Below are positions 1 through 9,062 of a stretch of 64,000 bases of DNA, piece by piece. Within the stretch, counting starts at the first letter, position 1. Every line of letters starts with the position of its first letter. Where the stretch lies: contig NZ_AP024488.1 of the NCBI RefSeq assembly GCF_021654575.1, forward strand, positions 2,418,001 through 2,482,000, written 5' to 3'. The DNA comes from Desulfoluna limicola. Lineage in GTDB: Bacteria > Desulfobacterota > Desulfobacteria > Desulfobacterales > Desulfolunaceae. The notes under the pieces are model-generated. The model ran no database searches and was not told where the DNA came from. It saw only the letters and a program-made list of their open reading frames with translations. A program made the translations under genes and the position numbers.

Positions 1-17
1 GGTGCATTTTGTGCACC
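1..17. other. Short perfect inverted repeat at window edge
   Basis: GGTGCA and TGCACC form a six-base-pair stem around a TTTTG loop. It could be an operator or the stem of a weak terminator for a gene outside the window; no U-tract follows. The rest of 1-241 holds nothing recognisable. Confidence 0.3.
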
Positions 18-241
18 ATGCCCCAAGGTTTTCACTTACCCGAGAAATCAGGGAGGCCCAACGCTAACCCGGATAATTCACGAGTTGAGTGCATCCATAG
101 TCAAGGCATCAGAGCTGCAGATGTCGTGGTTTGCCTCAATGCTCTGATAACGCGGAAGATGGGTGCACTCGGCTCACCCGAAGGGTGAGAAAATCGAGCA
201 GGAAACCGTAACGTACATTTTGTGTTTTTAAAATATCCGGG

Positions 242-790
242 CTAAGCCGGAGCGCCCCCGGATTTACGAGCCACAAACCCCTGAGTATTCAAGCCCGTTG
301 CTGATGGGGTGCCCGCTTTTTGTGCCAGGTAGGCTGCCCCCAGCTTCTTGATATGCCCATTCACATTGTCGAAATAATTAAAGTGGGCTTGCTCGTCATC
401 GATAATGTCGTCAAAAAGCTTGGCGCTGATGCTGTCTCCGCAATCGTGGCACTCTGTAAGAAACTCATTGTACGAAGCGATCCCCTCGTCTTCCAGTTCG
501 GTATCAAAGGCGAATATCACATCCATATCCTGCCCTGACTCCACTGAATTTGCGGCAAGGGTTGTGGGGTCGCCGCCCAGTTCCTTGATGCGCTCGGCAA
601 ACATCTCGGCATGGCGCATCTCGTCAATGGCGATGAGTTTCATCTGGGCTGCCAGTTCTCCGAAATCCATGTCATCCAGGCTGTAGTGCTGATTCATGTA
701 CTGTCCGATGGCGTGCAGCTCCATGGCCCTGGCTTTGTTCAACACCTCAATCACCCTCGACTTTCTCTCTTCCCTTGCTGATCGTGTCAT
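242..790 (-). CDS. bfr: Bacterioferritin
   Basis: Ferritin-like four-helix protein of 182 residues that oxidises and stores iron in the cytoplasm, and in strict anaerobes also limits oxidative damage. The diiron ligands are visible: Glu24 in the first helix, the E57-x2-H60 pair in IDEMRHAE, a Glu in the ELEDEGIASYNEF helix and the second ExxH in DDEQAH. Met50 sits about where the bacterioferritin haem ligand is expected. Length and sequence style match the bacterioferritins of sulfate reducers; that resemblance is from family knowledge. The start is supported by AAAGGGG five bases upstream. The C-terminal tail after AYLAQKAG is low-complexity and probably disordered. It is transcribed alone, divergently from the M20 peptidase. 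Confidence 0.93.
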   Translation of the reverse strand: MTRSAREERKSRVIEVLNKARAMELHAIGQYMNQHYSLDDMDFGELAAQMKLIAIDEMRHAEMFAERIKELGGDPTTLAANSVESGQDMDVIFAFDTELEDEGIASYNEFLTECHDCGDSISAKLFDDIIDDEQAHFNYFDNVNGHIKKLGAAYLAQKAGTPSATGLNTQGFVARKSGGAPA

Positions 791-1162
791 GTGTCTGCCC
801 CTTTGTTGGTGGGTTGTGTGCTGTATGGCCTTTCAATCAAAGCAAGACGCAGTGCGCGTCGACTTTTTCAGGTTGCAGCGCCTGGAGAGCACCGGCACGT
901 TGATCGTGTGCTCAACCAGTCCGGTCTCCAGTGGGTAGATCGACAACAGGTCTGATTGTTGCTGAGGTATCTTATGTAAGGCGGGTGGGGCGGCTTCAAA
1001 AAGCCCCTGAATTTATTTATTCACCTTAACACAATAAAAACCTTACCGTTTCAAGTCAAGCCCGGCTGTGATATGCAAAGGGCCCAACGATTCGAACCAC
1101 CCGAAAAAAACAGCCGGAAAGGCTGATGTAATCGGGATTTCCCACATAGAGGTGTTCAAACC
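791..1162. other. Divergent intergenic region, bfr / M20 peptidase
   Basis: This 372-base gap must hold promoters for both flanking genes. An A/T-rich patch (about 1005-1045) is the likeliest promoter area, but no clear -35/-10 pair or Fur-like palindrome could be assigned by eye. None of the dispersed repeat modules occur here. Confidence 0.35.
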
Positions 1163-2461
1163 ATGGCATGCCTTGTTTCAAAAAACAGAGAGCTTTTTTT
1201 CTCCCACCTTCGCAACCTGGCTGCCCTCCCCTCGGTATTTACCCGGCCGGACGATGTGGCCAAAGCCATGGCATACTGCCGGAAAACCTTGGAAGCCCAT
1301 CTTTCCGGTTACGCCATTCATGAAGACGAGGGAAAGAATCTGCTGGCCGTGCCCCACGCCATCGACAGAAAAAAGCCCCTACTCTACTTAAGCGCCCACG
1401 TGGATACCGTGGATGCTGATGCCCAGGAGTGGGACGCCCCGTACTCTCCCTTTGTCCCGTATGAAAACGGCCATGAGCTGGTGGGGCGAGGTGTCAGCGA
1501 CTGCAAAGCAGGGGTGGCCTTTGAGCTCTTTCTGGCTGAGCTTGCCGGGGAGAACAAGCTTGAACTTGAAAACATCATCTTTACGTTCACGTTCAAAGAG
1601 GAGGGGGCCGGCCACAAAAGCGCCGTGCACATGGGGCGTGCCCTCGGCCAAACCCTTCCTGTCAGCGAGGTGGAGACCCTGCTTCTTGTCCTGGAGAACA
1701 CGGTGACCACAGGCGCATCGCCTTCCCTGGGAGTCTACACGGCAGAAAAAGGCAATTTCGTCATCGAGATTCAAGGGAACCTCCCCGAGATACAGCGCAC
1801 CCTCACACAGCTGCCGGCCTGGAACCCCATCTGCATTCGCCCGGCAAGCGAGCCGGACAGCTGGGGTCACGTTGTCACTCAGAAAGGGGGGCACGCATGC
1901 TCCATCCCCCGAGAAAAAAACCGCCTCACCGCGGTGATCCTTTCGGCCAGCGAAACCGATGTCCTCTCTGCCGGAGAGCCCGACAGCTTTGGCGTCATTC
2001 CAACGGAAATTAAGCAGGGCACATCCAGCTCCCCCCGTGTCCATACCCTGATCTTAAGCAACCGATCCTTTGACAGCCTCGCCTTGATCCAAGAGCAGCT
2101 CAAGGGCATCCGCTACCGGGAGCTCAAAGAGTTCGCCATCTCACCGGGTATGGACATGAGGCACCGCTGGGAGGGCTCCACCTGCCAAAAGGCACTGGCC
2201 TCCCTGACCAACCCCCAGCTTCCTGTTACCCTGGAGTACAACACCGGCATCTCCGATGCCTCCACCCTTCTCAACACCATGGCCCCGGACATTGTTGATC
2301 GCTTTTTCCCGGTGGTGATGGGCCCCGGCACCCGCTCCCAGAGGGCCACCACCCCCCAACGACTCACCCACGGAAAAAACGAGACCTTTGACAAAGCCAC
2401 CGGAATTCACGCCACAGCAACAATCCTGAGCCTTTTAAAGACATTGAAATTCATCCGGTAA
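1163..2461 (+). CDS. M20-family metallopeptidase / deacylase
   Basis: Dizinc amidohydrolase of 432 residues. The zinc and catalytic residues are legible: H79-x-D81 in SAHVDTV, D113 in GRGVSDCKAG, and the E146-E147 pair in FKEEG (general base and zinc ligand). A C-terminal His in THGKNETFDKATGIH would be the last ligand. Members of the family remove amino acids or acyl groups from peptides and N-acyl compounds; the substrate here cannot be read from sequence. Residues about 160-330 would form the lid/dimerisation domain and are divergent. The start has an AGAGGTG upstream at rather long spacing, so it is only moderately secure. It is monocistronic, followed by a repeat-filled gap. Confidence 0.85.
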   Translation: MACLVSKNRELFFSHLRNLAALPSVFTRPDDVAKAMAYCRKTLEAHLSGYAIHEDEGKNLLAVPHAIDRKKPLLYLSAHVDTVDADAQEWDAPYSPFVPYENGHELVGRGVSDCKAGVAFELFLAELAGENKLELENIIFTFTFKEEGAGHKSAVHMGRALGQTLPVSEVETLLLVLENTVTTGASPSLGVYTAEKGNFVIEIQGNLPEIQRTLTQLPAWNPICIRPASEPDSWGHVVTQKGGHACSIPREKNRLTAVILSASETDVLSAGEPDSFGVIPTEIKQGTSSSPRVHTLILSNRSFDSLALIQEQLKGIRYRELKEFAISPGMDMRHRWEGSTCQKALASLTNPQLPVTLEYNTGISDASTLLNTMAPDIVDRFFPVVMGPGTRSQRATTPQRLTHGKNETFDKATGIHATATILSLLKTLKFIR

Positions 2462-2573
2462 GCCAAGACAAATGGCTGGTGCAAAACCGATACGTCCGAC
2501 ATCTTTTTTAAGGCCCGCTTGTTAAACCCCGTTAATTATAATTGGCAAAAATTTAGCCTCCGGCAGGGCCGCT

Positions 2574-2640
2574 GTCGAGCTGCTGGATACGACCGCGCCA
2601 TTGGATGGAACCAACCGGATTGAGGGGGGGGGGGACGGCG
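2574..2640 (+). pseudogene. Relic fragment of a matrixin-like protease gene
   Basis: In frame from 2574 the DNA encodes VELLDTTAPLDGTNRIEGG. This closely matches residues about 263-280 of the matrixin protease encoded at 3638-5062 (LLLDAAAPVNGTNRFEGG). Similarity ends in a run of eleven G (2624-2634) and is preceded by a scrap of the dispersed repeat (GCCTCCGGCAGGGCCGC at about 2557). This is best read as the last trace of a degraded paralogue upstream of the surviving copy. Confidence 0.6.
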
Positions 2641-2799
2641 GTGGATGTTTCCTCCAGGCCATGGGGCACTAGGGTATGAAATGATGGGTCTCCGGCTGCC
2701 TCCCCCTCTTGCCACCGGGGCTTGTTTTTTTTCCGTTCACTGAAGGAGGGATAAAACCCTCCCCCCTGTTTGTGACGATGTGATAGAATAAAAAATCGA

Positions 2800-2998
2800 A
2801 ACTATTCAGCTTGTGCCTCCGGGATCCAAACGTTTGAAGAGTTGGATAAACAGGTTTGACAAAAGGATCCTTAGGTAGTGCACGAATTAAAGGCGGGTAT
2901 GATTTGACCCGAGGAACGAGGGGCAAAACGCATCCGCTACCTGCTTTCAAGGTGGCACACCTTGCCGCCGGAGGCCGCTTTTTGACAGCTGAATAGTT
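2800..2998. repeat. Dispersed palindromic repeat, full copy with terminal inverted repeats
   Basis: The element is enclosed by perfect 11-base terminal inverted repeats, AACTATTCAGC at 2800-2810 and GCTGAATAGTT at 2988-2998. Inside are hairpin 2 with loop GAGGAACGA (2911-2919), hairpin 1 (CAAGGTG/CACCTTG) and the GCCGCCGGAGGC end. It is one of the clearest delimited copies. Confidence 0.85.
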
Positions 2999-3047
2999 CT
3001 AAAAATCAAGCACAAACATCTCTTCACAAGAAACCCAGGAGGCCAGT

Positions 3048-3629
3048 ATGGCTCCCTTTCGTCATGTAACGATTCTTGTCGCCCTGCTGCTCACTTTTTC
3101 TGTCCCCTTCGCCTCTGCAACCAGCATCATTCCCGTAAGCCTGACCCAACTCACGGAGAGGGCTGATAGCATCGTGGCCGGTGTTATCACGGAAACCCAC
3201 TCTTACTGGGAGGACGGGCGGATCTATACGGACGCCACCGTTGAGACCATGGAGTACCTCAAGCACCCCACTGCCGAGCGCCCCCATCGCATCGTCGTAA
3301 AATCCCTTGGTGGAGAGGTCGAACACACCCGCATGCACGTCAATGGGGTCCCAGAACTGGTCCCCGACACAGAGGTGGTGCTCTTTCTTATTAAGCGCCA
3401 GGACAAATACATCATTTACGGCCTTCATTACGGGCTCTGCGTTGTTGAACCTGATTATGATGCCCAGAGCCAAAGGGTCTCCGGACCCGTCTTCCGTGCT
3501 CAGACCACCCGAAACCTCACCACCATGGCACTCACTCGCAATCCCCTCCCCTCCAGCGGTGAAAGAATCGACCTTTTCTTTGAGCGTGTTCGACGCCTTG
3601 TCCAGGATACCCCCAACCCGAAACAGTAG
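3048..3629 (+). CDS. Exported protein of unknown function, upstream of matrixin protease
   Basis: 193 residues with a clear Sec signal peptide (MAPFRHVTILVALLLTFSVP, cleavage probably after ASA). The mature part opens with SIIPVSLTQLTERADSIVAGVI, a pattern common to secreted proteins of delta- and gammaproteobacteria found next to matrixin-like proteases; that association is family knowledge. No catalytic motif is visible. The start is well supported by CAGGAGG seven bases or fewer upstream. The next gene begins eight bases after its stop, so the two are almost certainly cotranscribed. It could be a chaperone, inhibitor or accessory factor of the protease. Confidence 0.8.
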   Translation: MAPFRHVTILVALLLTFSVPFASATSIIPVSLTQLTERADSIVAGVITETHSYWEDGRIYTDATVETMEYLKHPTAERPHRIVVKSLGGEVEHTRMHVNGVPELVPDTEVVLFLIKRQDKYIIYGLHYGLCVVEPDYDAQSQRVSGPVFRAQTTRNLTTMALTRNPLPSSGERIDLFFERVRRLVQDTPNPKQ

Positions 3630-3637
3630 AATGCATC

Positions 3638-5062
3638 ATGAAATTCAAACGTTTCGCAATTATCGCCATTTTTATCGCGAGCCTCGTGTTTCCATCCACT
3701 CTCCTTGCCTGGTGCCTGATTCGTGACACCGGATCCACATCCAGCAGCTGCAGTTCTCCCACGCAATACATACAGAACTGCTGCAGCGGTAACCCCCGAA
3801 GATGGACCTCGGGGACCATGCCCTATCATATCTCCATCCTCACGCCGGGTGCCAGGGTGGCCGAGCTGATCGCCGGGGTTTCGAGATGGAATGACCTGGA
3901 GATGAGCACCTTCGAATTCCTCTACCAGGGTCTCTCTTCTAAACACAAGCTTGCCGCAGACGGCATCAACCTCATCAATATCGACAGCAATTTCGATACG
4001 AACACCGGTCTTGGCGGGCAAGGGATCCTGGCCATCAGCACCACATGGACCTTGGGAGAAGGCACCGACGCTTACCGTGCGGTGGAGTCTGATATTGTTT
4101 TTAACGGAGAAGAGTTCCCGTGGGGCGATGGAACAGCGGGGACCGTCGACACCGAGGCTGTCTCTGTACATGAATCCGGGCACAGTGCAGGCCTGAGCCA
4201 CGCAGGTTCGATATGCAGGGAATCGGGTTCCGAAGGGTGCGGCGCCGAAGTACCGAAGGCCACCATGTACTGGAATTTCTCTGCCGGACAGCCTACTAAC
4301 AAAGCCACTCTGGAATTGGACGATGCAGCAGCCCTGATTTCAGCCTACCCCACCAGCACCTTTCGAGTTCAGGTGGTTAACGCAACCGGGGATCCCATGC
4401 CCGGGGTCACGGTGTTGCTCCTGGACGCCGCCGCACCTGTGAACGGAACCAACCGCTTTGAAGGGGGGCTGGTTTACGGCGATGTCACCAACAGCGCGAC
4501 CTTGATGGGAGATCAGGCAAGCAGCCTCAGCTACATCAACCAGACCCCCTTCAACCTCACCGACATATCCGGCTTCACCAATTTCATCAACCCCTCGCAT
4601 CGCACCATCCGGATAACCGCCACAGCTGCCGGGATCACCCGAACAATTTCCCACACCGTTGCAAACAGTACCTCAACCCTGGCCGTGACGCTTGAAGATC
4701 GCATCCCTCCTGTCGTCATCTCCCTTTCACCTGCCAGCGGATCCACAGACGCCCCCCAAAGCGGCCCCATCCGTGCCGAGTTCAATGAATCCATGAATGC
4801 GGCAACCCTCACCCCCCTTACCTTTACCAACAGCCAGGGCCTTTCCGGATCCGTCACCTACGACGTCACAAGCCGCATCGCATCCTTTACCCCGGCATCA
4901 TCCCTGGCCCCCCTCACCACCTACACCTTTACCCTCACCACCGGGATTCAGGATACCGCTGGCAACGCCCTGGCCTCTCCGGTGGTGTGGTCCTTTACCA
5001 CCAAGGACTCCTCGTCATCATCTTCGGGGGGGTGTTTTATCGAGGTTGTGGGGGACAAATAA
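3638..5062 (+). CDS. Secreted matrixin-type zinc metalloprotease with Ig-like domain
   Basis: 474 residues. A signal peptide (about 1-24) is followed by a metzincin catalytic domain with the complete zinc signature HESGHSAGLSH: His178, Glu179, His182, Gly185, His188. Residues about 245-350 resemble a carboxypeptidase-regulatory/Ig-like region. Residues about 353-457 (DRIPPVVISLSPASG to VVWSFTTKD) form a bacterial Ig-like domain of the Big_5 kind, often used for cell-surface or polymer binding. The C-terminus is a Ser run then GGCFIEVVGDK, resembling the start of Gly-Gly-Cys-Phe-Ile tails seen on exported proteins of related bacteria but cut short. Several paired Cys (26, 38, 48, 49) suggest disulfides. 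A paralogue relic lies upstream at 2574. Confidence 0.88.
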   Translation: MKFKRFAIIAIFIASLVFPSTLLAWCLIRDTGSTSSSCSSPTQYIQNCCSGNPRRWTSGTMPYHISILTPGARVAELIAGVSRWNDLEMSTFEFLYQGLSSKHKLAADGINLINIDSNFDTNTGLGGQGILAISTTWTLGEGTDAYRAVESDIVFNGEEFPWGDGTAGTVDTEAVSVHESGHSAGLSHAGSICRESGSEGCGAEVPKATMYWNFSAGQPTNKATLELDDAAALISAYPTSTFRVQVVNATGDPMPGVTVLLLDAAAPVNGTNRFEGGLVYGDVTNSATLMGDQASSLSYINQTPFNLTDISGFTNFINPSHRTIRITATAAGITRTISHTVANSTSTLAVTLEDRIPPVVISLSPASGSTDAPQSGPIRAEFNESMNAATLTPLTFTNSQGLSGSVTYDVTSRIASFTPASSLAPLTTYTFTLTTGIQDTAGNALASPVVWSFTTKDSSSSSSGGCFIEVVGDK

Positions 5063-5068
5063 AGCAGC

Positions 5069-5102
5069 CTAAAGGCTAAAGGCTAAAGGCTAAAGGCTAA
5101 AG
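5069..5102. repeat. Heptamer tandem repeat (CTAAAGG)
   Basis: Nearly five head-to-tail copies of CTAAAGG begin six bases after the protease stop. A related heptamer (CTTAGCC, reverse complement GGCTAAG) is tandemly repeated at 13491-13510. Confidence 0.85.
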
Positions 5103-5213
5103 AGAGGGTACCCAGGGGGCTGGTTGAGTCAACTTTCGTCCGATGGATTTCAGGCGACGTTCATATTTCAATATGTGTCAACAAGCCACGGGGCACCCCT
5201 CAGGCTATACGCA

Positions 5214-5308
5214 ACGGGCGAAGCCTGTCAGCGGATGTGACGTACACGAGGCACGAGGGTTCGGAGCATTCGCAGCCAGCTTTCAAGGTGACTCACCTTG
5301 CCGCCGGA
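5214..5308. repeat. Dispersed palindromic repeat copy
   Basis: Hairpin 3 (ACGGGCGAAGCCTGT), a decayed hairpin 2, then hairpin 1 (CAAGGTG-act-CACCTTG, 5284-5300) and GCCGCCGGA. It lies between the convergent protease and icmF genes and may act as a bidirectional transcript end. Confidence 0.75.
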
Positions 5309-5323
5309 ATTATTCGTTGTTCT

Positions 5324-8300
5324 CTATATCTGACGCCGGTAGGTCCCGCCCACGGAGAAGAGGGTTTCAGTGATCTGGCCCAGGCTGCAGACCCGAACCG
5401 TGTCCATGAGTTCGGCAAAGATGTTTCCGCCGCAGAGGGCCACCTGCCGAAGACGGGAGAGAGCTTCTGAAGCTTCTTTTTTATGGGTCTCGTGAAAGGC
5501 CTCAAGGCGTGCTAGCTGCGCCTCTTTCTCCTCGTCGGTGGATCGGGCCAGAACGGGTGCCCCCACCTCCTCGGAATGGTCCTCTTCACGGGTGAAGGTG
5601 TTCACTCCGATGATGGGAAGGGAGCCGTTGTTTTTGCCCATTTCGTAGAGCATGGACTCTTCCTGGATCTTCGCCCTCTGATAGCCGGTTTCCATGGCGC
5701 CGAGGACCCCGCCCCGAAGGGAGAGGCGGTGAAACTCTTCCAGCACCGCCCCTTCCACCAGATCGGTGAGCTGGTCCACCACAAAGCTGCCCTGAAGGGC
5801 ATTCTCACAACGGGAAAGGCCCCATTCGCGCTGAACAATGAGCTGAACGGCCAGGGCCCGCCTCACGGACGCCTCGGTTGGGGTGGTCACGGCCTCATCA
5901 AAGGCGTTGGTGTGCAGGCTGTTGCAGTGATCGGTCATGGCACAGAGGGCCTGGAGGGTGGTGCGGATATCATTGAACTGCATCTCCCGGCTGTGGAGGG
6001 AGCGCCCCGAGGTCTGGATATGGTATTTCAGCTTTTGAGCAGACTCGCTTGCGCCATACATCTCTTTGAGCGCCACGGCCCAGATGCGGCGGGCTACCCG
6101 CCCGATGACGGTGTATTCGGCATCCATGCCGTTGGAAAAGAAGAAGCTGAAGCGCCGTGCCACGTCATCCACATGAAGCCCCCGGGCCTTGAAATACTCC
6201 AGGTAAGTGAAGCCGTTGGCCAGGGTAAAGGCGAGCTGGGTGATGGGGTTGGCCCCGGCTTCGGCAATGTGGTACCCGGAGATGGAGACGGGGTAAAAGC
6301 GGCGCACCCCTTCTTCGATACACCACTGCTGCACATCCCCCATCATTTTCAGAGCAAAGTCGATGCAGAACAAAGAGGTGTTCTGCCCCTGATCTTCTTT
6401 CAGGATATCGGCCTGCACCGTCCCGCGAAGACTCTTCAGAACCTCCCGCCTGAGTCCCTGCCTCTCCTCTTTTGACGGAAGACGACCGACCTCCTTCTCA
6501 AACCGGACCGCCTCCTGGTCGATGGCTGCGTTAAAAAACATGGCCGTCAGAACAGGTGCCGGACCGTTGATGGTCATGGACACCGACGTATCAGGGGAGC
6601 AGAGACGAAAGCCCTTGTAGAGTTCTTTTACGTCATCAAGCGTGCAGATGCTGACCCCTGCATTGCCTATTTTCCCATAAATATCCGGACGCCGGTCCGG
6701 GTCCCGTCCGTACAGAGTCACCGAATCAAAGGCCGTGGAGAGACGGTTGGAGAGGCTCTCTTTCGCCAGCATATGAAAACGGCGGTTGGTTCTTTGCGGC
6801 CCCCCTTCTCCGGCGAACATGCGGGTGGGATCCTCGGTTTTCTGCTTCAAGGGGAAAACCCCTGCGGTATAGGGAAAGCACCCGGGCAGGTGTTCCCTCC
6901 GCAAAAACCGATAGAGCTCCGCCGGATGGCGGTAGCCGGGCAGCGCCACACGGGGAAGCCGAGTCCCGGAAAGAGTCGTGGTGGCAGCTGCCTCGTTCTC
7001 CCCACAGGCCGCCACCCGCTCAGCCCAGCTGGCCATCACATCTCGGGTGCCTGAATCAAGGGACGCTTCAAGCTCTGCCCCTCTCCTTTGAAGCACCTCG
7101 ACGCACTCCCCCTCACAAAGGGCCATGGCTTGACGCACACTGTGGCGTTTCTCGAGCAGAACAGCCTCCTCCTCGGTCTTTCGGTGATACGCTCTCACCA
7201 CCTCCGCGACCTCCGACAGGTAGTGTTCCCGTTCTGCGGATAAAGCACCGGGAAAGACAACGGCGTGCGGGGCGTCTGCCGCCTCCGGATCCATGTCGAC
7301 CGCCCACAGCCCCTCCTCCTTCAGGTTACCCAGAAGTGCCCTGTACAACTCGGTCACCCCGCTGTCCTGGAACACGGAGGCGGTGGTGCCAAAAACCGGC
7401 ATGGCGGAGAGAGGCTCTTCAAAGGCATGGCGGTTTCTTCGAACCTGCTTTTGCACCAGGAGCACGGCGTCCTCCCCGCCCCTTTTTTCATGCTTGTTCA
7501 CCACAAAGAGGTCGGCGTAATCCAACATCCCGATTTTCTCCAGCTGGGTCTCCGCGCCAAAATCAGGGGTCATCACGTAGATGGCATGGTCCGACAGCTT
7601 GATAATGGCATCCCCGGCCTGCCCGATGCCGGAGGTCTCGACAAAGATCAGGTCCATGCCGGCAGCCTTCATCACCAGGATGGCCGATGAAAGGGCCTCC
7701 GGGATCTCCAGGTGTGCAGCCCGGGTGGCCAGGGAGCGCATGAAAACGTTGCTGTAAGAGGCCGCATTCATTCGCAAGCGATCCCCCAAAAGCGCCCCCC
7801 CTGTTTTTCGCCTCGTGGGATCGCTGCAAAGTACCCCGACCTTCAGATCCGGATAATCGTGGACCAACCTCAGCAACAACTCATCGATGAGGGTGGATTT
7901 TCCAGCCCCCCCCGTCCCAGTCACCCCAATGACCGGGGGCTTTTTCCCCTGAAGGCCTGTAATCTCCACCAACAGCTCGTTGCCCCGCCCCTCTTCCGCC
8001 AGGGTCAGAAGACGCGCCAAGAGCACGGTATTGTCCGGCGCAAGCCCCTCAAGGCTGGTCGGTTCAGACAGTTTCCGTCCCTCGTCCATGGCCGCCAGCA
8101 TTTCCGCCACAATCCCCTCAAGCCCCAGCTGAGTCCCGTCTTCGGGGGTAAAAATGCGCCGCACCCCCTTCTCTTCCAGTATCCGCTTCTCCTCGGGCGT
8201 TATCACCCCGCCTCCGCCTCCAAACAGAGCAATGTCCCCACGCCCCCGCTCCCGAAACATCTCAAGAAGGTAGCTGAAAAACTCCATATGGCCGCCTTGG

Positions 8301-8512
8301 TAACTGGAAACCGCCACCCCATGGGCATCTTCGGAGACCGCGGCGTCCACGATCTCGGCAACGGACCGGTTGTGGCCCAGGTGGATCACCTCAACGCCTG
8401 CTTCCTGAAGCATGCGGCGAAAAAGGTTCACCGAAACATCGTGCCCGTCAAAAAGGGCCGTAGCGGTCACAACGCGCAAAGGAAAGTCAGTAGAGACACG
8501 ATCCGGGGTCAT
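5324..8512 (-). CDS. icmF: IcmF-type fused B12-dependent acyl-CoA mutase
   Basis: Fusion of three parts in 1062 residues: an N-terminal cobalamin-binding domain with DGHDVS (His24 as lower axial ligand), a MeaB-like GTPase chaperone with Walker A GTGGAGKST at about 199-207 and an NKHEK guanine-specificity motif, and a C-terminal mutase barrel (FPYTAGVFPLKQ; SISGYHIAEAGANPITQLAF). This order is the hallmark of IcmF, which interconverts isobutyryl- and n-butyryl-CoA and repairs its own cofactor loading. Methylmalonyl-CoA activity is not excluded. The reading frame stays open upstream to 8611, but those 33 residues are encoded by an intergenic repeat. The start at 8512 has AGGAGG seven bases upstream and the expected N-terminus, so it is preferred. 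Confidence 0.9.
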   Translation of the reverse strand: MTPDRVSTDFPLRVVTATALFDGHDVSVNLFRRMLQEAGVEVIHLGHNRSVAEIVDAAVSEDAHGVAVSSYQGGHMEFFSYLLEMFRERGRGDIALFGGGGGVITPEEKRILEEKGVRRIFTPEDGTQLGLEGIVAEMLAAMDEGRKLSEPTSLEGLAPDNTVLLARLLTLAEEGRGNELLVEITGLQGKKPPVIGVTGTGGAGKSTLIDELLLRLVHDYPDLKVGVLCSDPTRRKTGGALLGDRLRMNAASYSNVFMRSLATRAAHLEIPEALSSAILVMKAAGMDLIFVETSGIGQAGDAIIKLSDHAIYVMTPDFGAETQLEKIGMLDYADLFVVNKHEKRGGEDAVLLVQKQVRRNRHAFEEPLSAMPVFGTTASVFQDSGVTELYRALLGNLKEEGLWAVDMDPEAADAPHAVVFPGALSAEREHYLSEVAEVVRAYHRKTEEEAVLLEKRHSVRQAMALCEGECVEVLQRRGAELEASLDSGTRDVMASWAERVAACGENEAAATTTLSGTRLPRVALPGYRHPAELYRFLRREHLPGCFPYTAGVFPLKQKTEDPTRMFAGEGGPQRTNRRFHMLAKESLSNRLSTAFDSVTLYGRDPDRRPDIYGKIGNAGVSICTLDDVKELYKGFRLCSPDTSVSMTINGPAPVLTAMFFNAAIDQEAVRFEKEVGRLPSKEERQGLRREVLKSLRGTVQADILKEDQGQNTSLFCIDFALKMMGDVQQWCIEEGVRRFYPVSISGYHIAEAGANPITQLAFTLANGFTYLEYFKARGLHVDDVARRFSFFFSNGMDAEYTVIGRVARRIWAVALKEMYGASESAQKLKYHIQTSGRSLHSREMQFNDIRTTLQALCAMTDHCNSLHTNAFDEAVTTPTEASVRRALAVQLIVQREWGLSRCENALQGSFVVDQLTDLVEGAVLEEFHRLSLRGGVLGAMETGYQRAKIQEESMLYEMGKNNGSLPIIGVNTFTREEDHSEEVGAPVLARSTDEEKEAQLARLEAFHETHKKEASEALSRLRQVALCGGNIFAELMDTVRVCSLGQITETLFSVGGTYRRQI

Positions 8513-8526
8513 GCAGACACCTCCTG

Positions 8527-8594
8527 AGGTTCGCGAATGCTCCCACCGCTCGTTCCTCGAGGTGATCACATTCGCTGACGGGATGCGCCCGTGG
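8527..8594. repeat. Dispersed palindromic repeat copy abutting icmF start
   Basis: Contains AGGTTCGCGAATGC, hairpin 2 in reverse orientation (loop TCGTTCCTC, 8550-8558, arms CACC/GGTG) and hairpin 3 (ACGGGatgcGCCCGT). Its edge touches the icmF ribosome-binding site. Confidence 0.75.
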
Positions 8595-8675
8595 GGTTCA
8601 TAGGTGGGCACGTCTATTCAAAACAGGGAACTATTTGCCCGGCAACGAAATATACGAATCATCAGGTTAAGGAGA

Positions 8676-8735
8676 TGACTGATTTGCACGAGTGGTAACG
8701 CCCCTCGACAGTCACGCATTTAACCGCCGGGTTAA
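8676..8735. repeat. 60-base block shared with 34527-34586
   Basis: Nearly identical to a block at 34527-34586, including GAGTGGTAACGCCCCTCGAC and a terminal TTAACC-GCCG-GGTTAA palindrome. No open frame or known RNA family is recognised. It sits beside the dispersed repeats but is a different sequence. Confidence 0.75.
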
Positions 8736-8750
8736 TATTCACCTCAACAT

Positions 8751-8885
8751 TGCCTCCGGGGGCCAAGCCGTCGAAAGGTGCCCTTTTATGAATTCTGGTT
8801 AAAAGGGGGATGTGATTTGACCTGAGGGACGAGGGTCAAAGCGCATCCGCTACCTGCTTTCAAGGTGGCACACCTTGCCGCCGGG
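8751..8885. repeat. Dispersed palindromic repeat copy
   Basis: Begins GCCTCCGGG. It has a variant hairpin 2 (loop GAGGGACGA between TTGACCT and GGGTCAA), then hairpin 1 (CAAGGTG-gca-CACCTTG) and GCCGCCGG. It lies between the CoA-transferase terminator and icmF. Confidence 0.75.
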
Positions 8886-9062
8886 GCAGCTTTTGAGAAA
8901 CGTCATGGTTGCAAAAGATATGATAAATCAGAGATGTAATTTAGATGAGACTCAACTCAGATGAGATACACTATTTGTGGCATCAAACAGTCCTTCGGTC
9001 AACAGGCAAACCGAACATTGTTCATCTGTGTTTAATGGGACTGCCCATTGGCTGCACCAAAT

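Noticed and set aside
2941..2975. TGGCACACCTTGCC in many repeat copies looks like a sigma-54 -24/-12 promoter
   Set aside because: Sigma-54 sites need TGGCAC-n5-TTGC; here the spacer is three bases, and the sequence is simply the second arm of hairpin 1.
5576..6475. 299-codon plus-strand frame inside icmF
   Set aside because: Antisense shadow of the mutase domain.
8595..8675. Cobalamin riboswitch upstream of icmF
   Set aside because: No B12-box-like GCCACTG or the long conserved core could be found between the gene and the next repeat.
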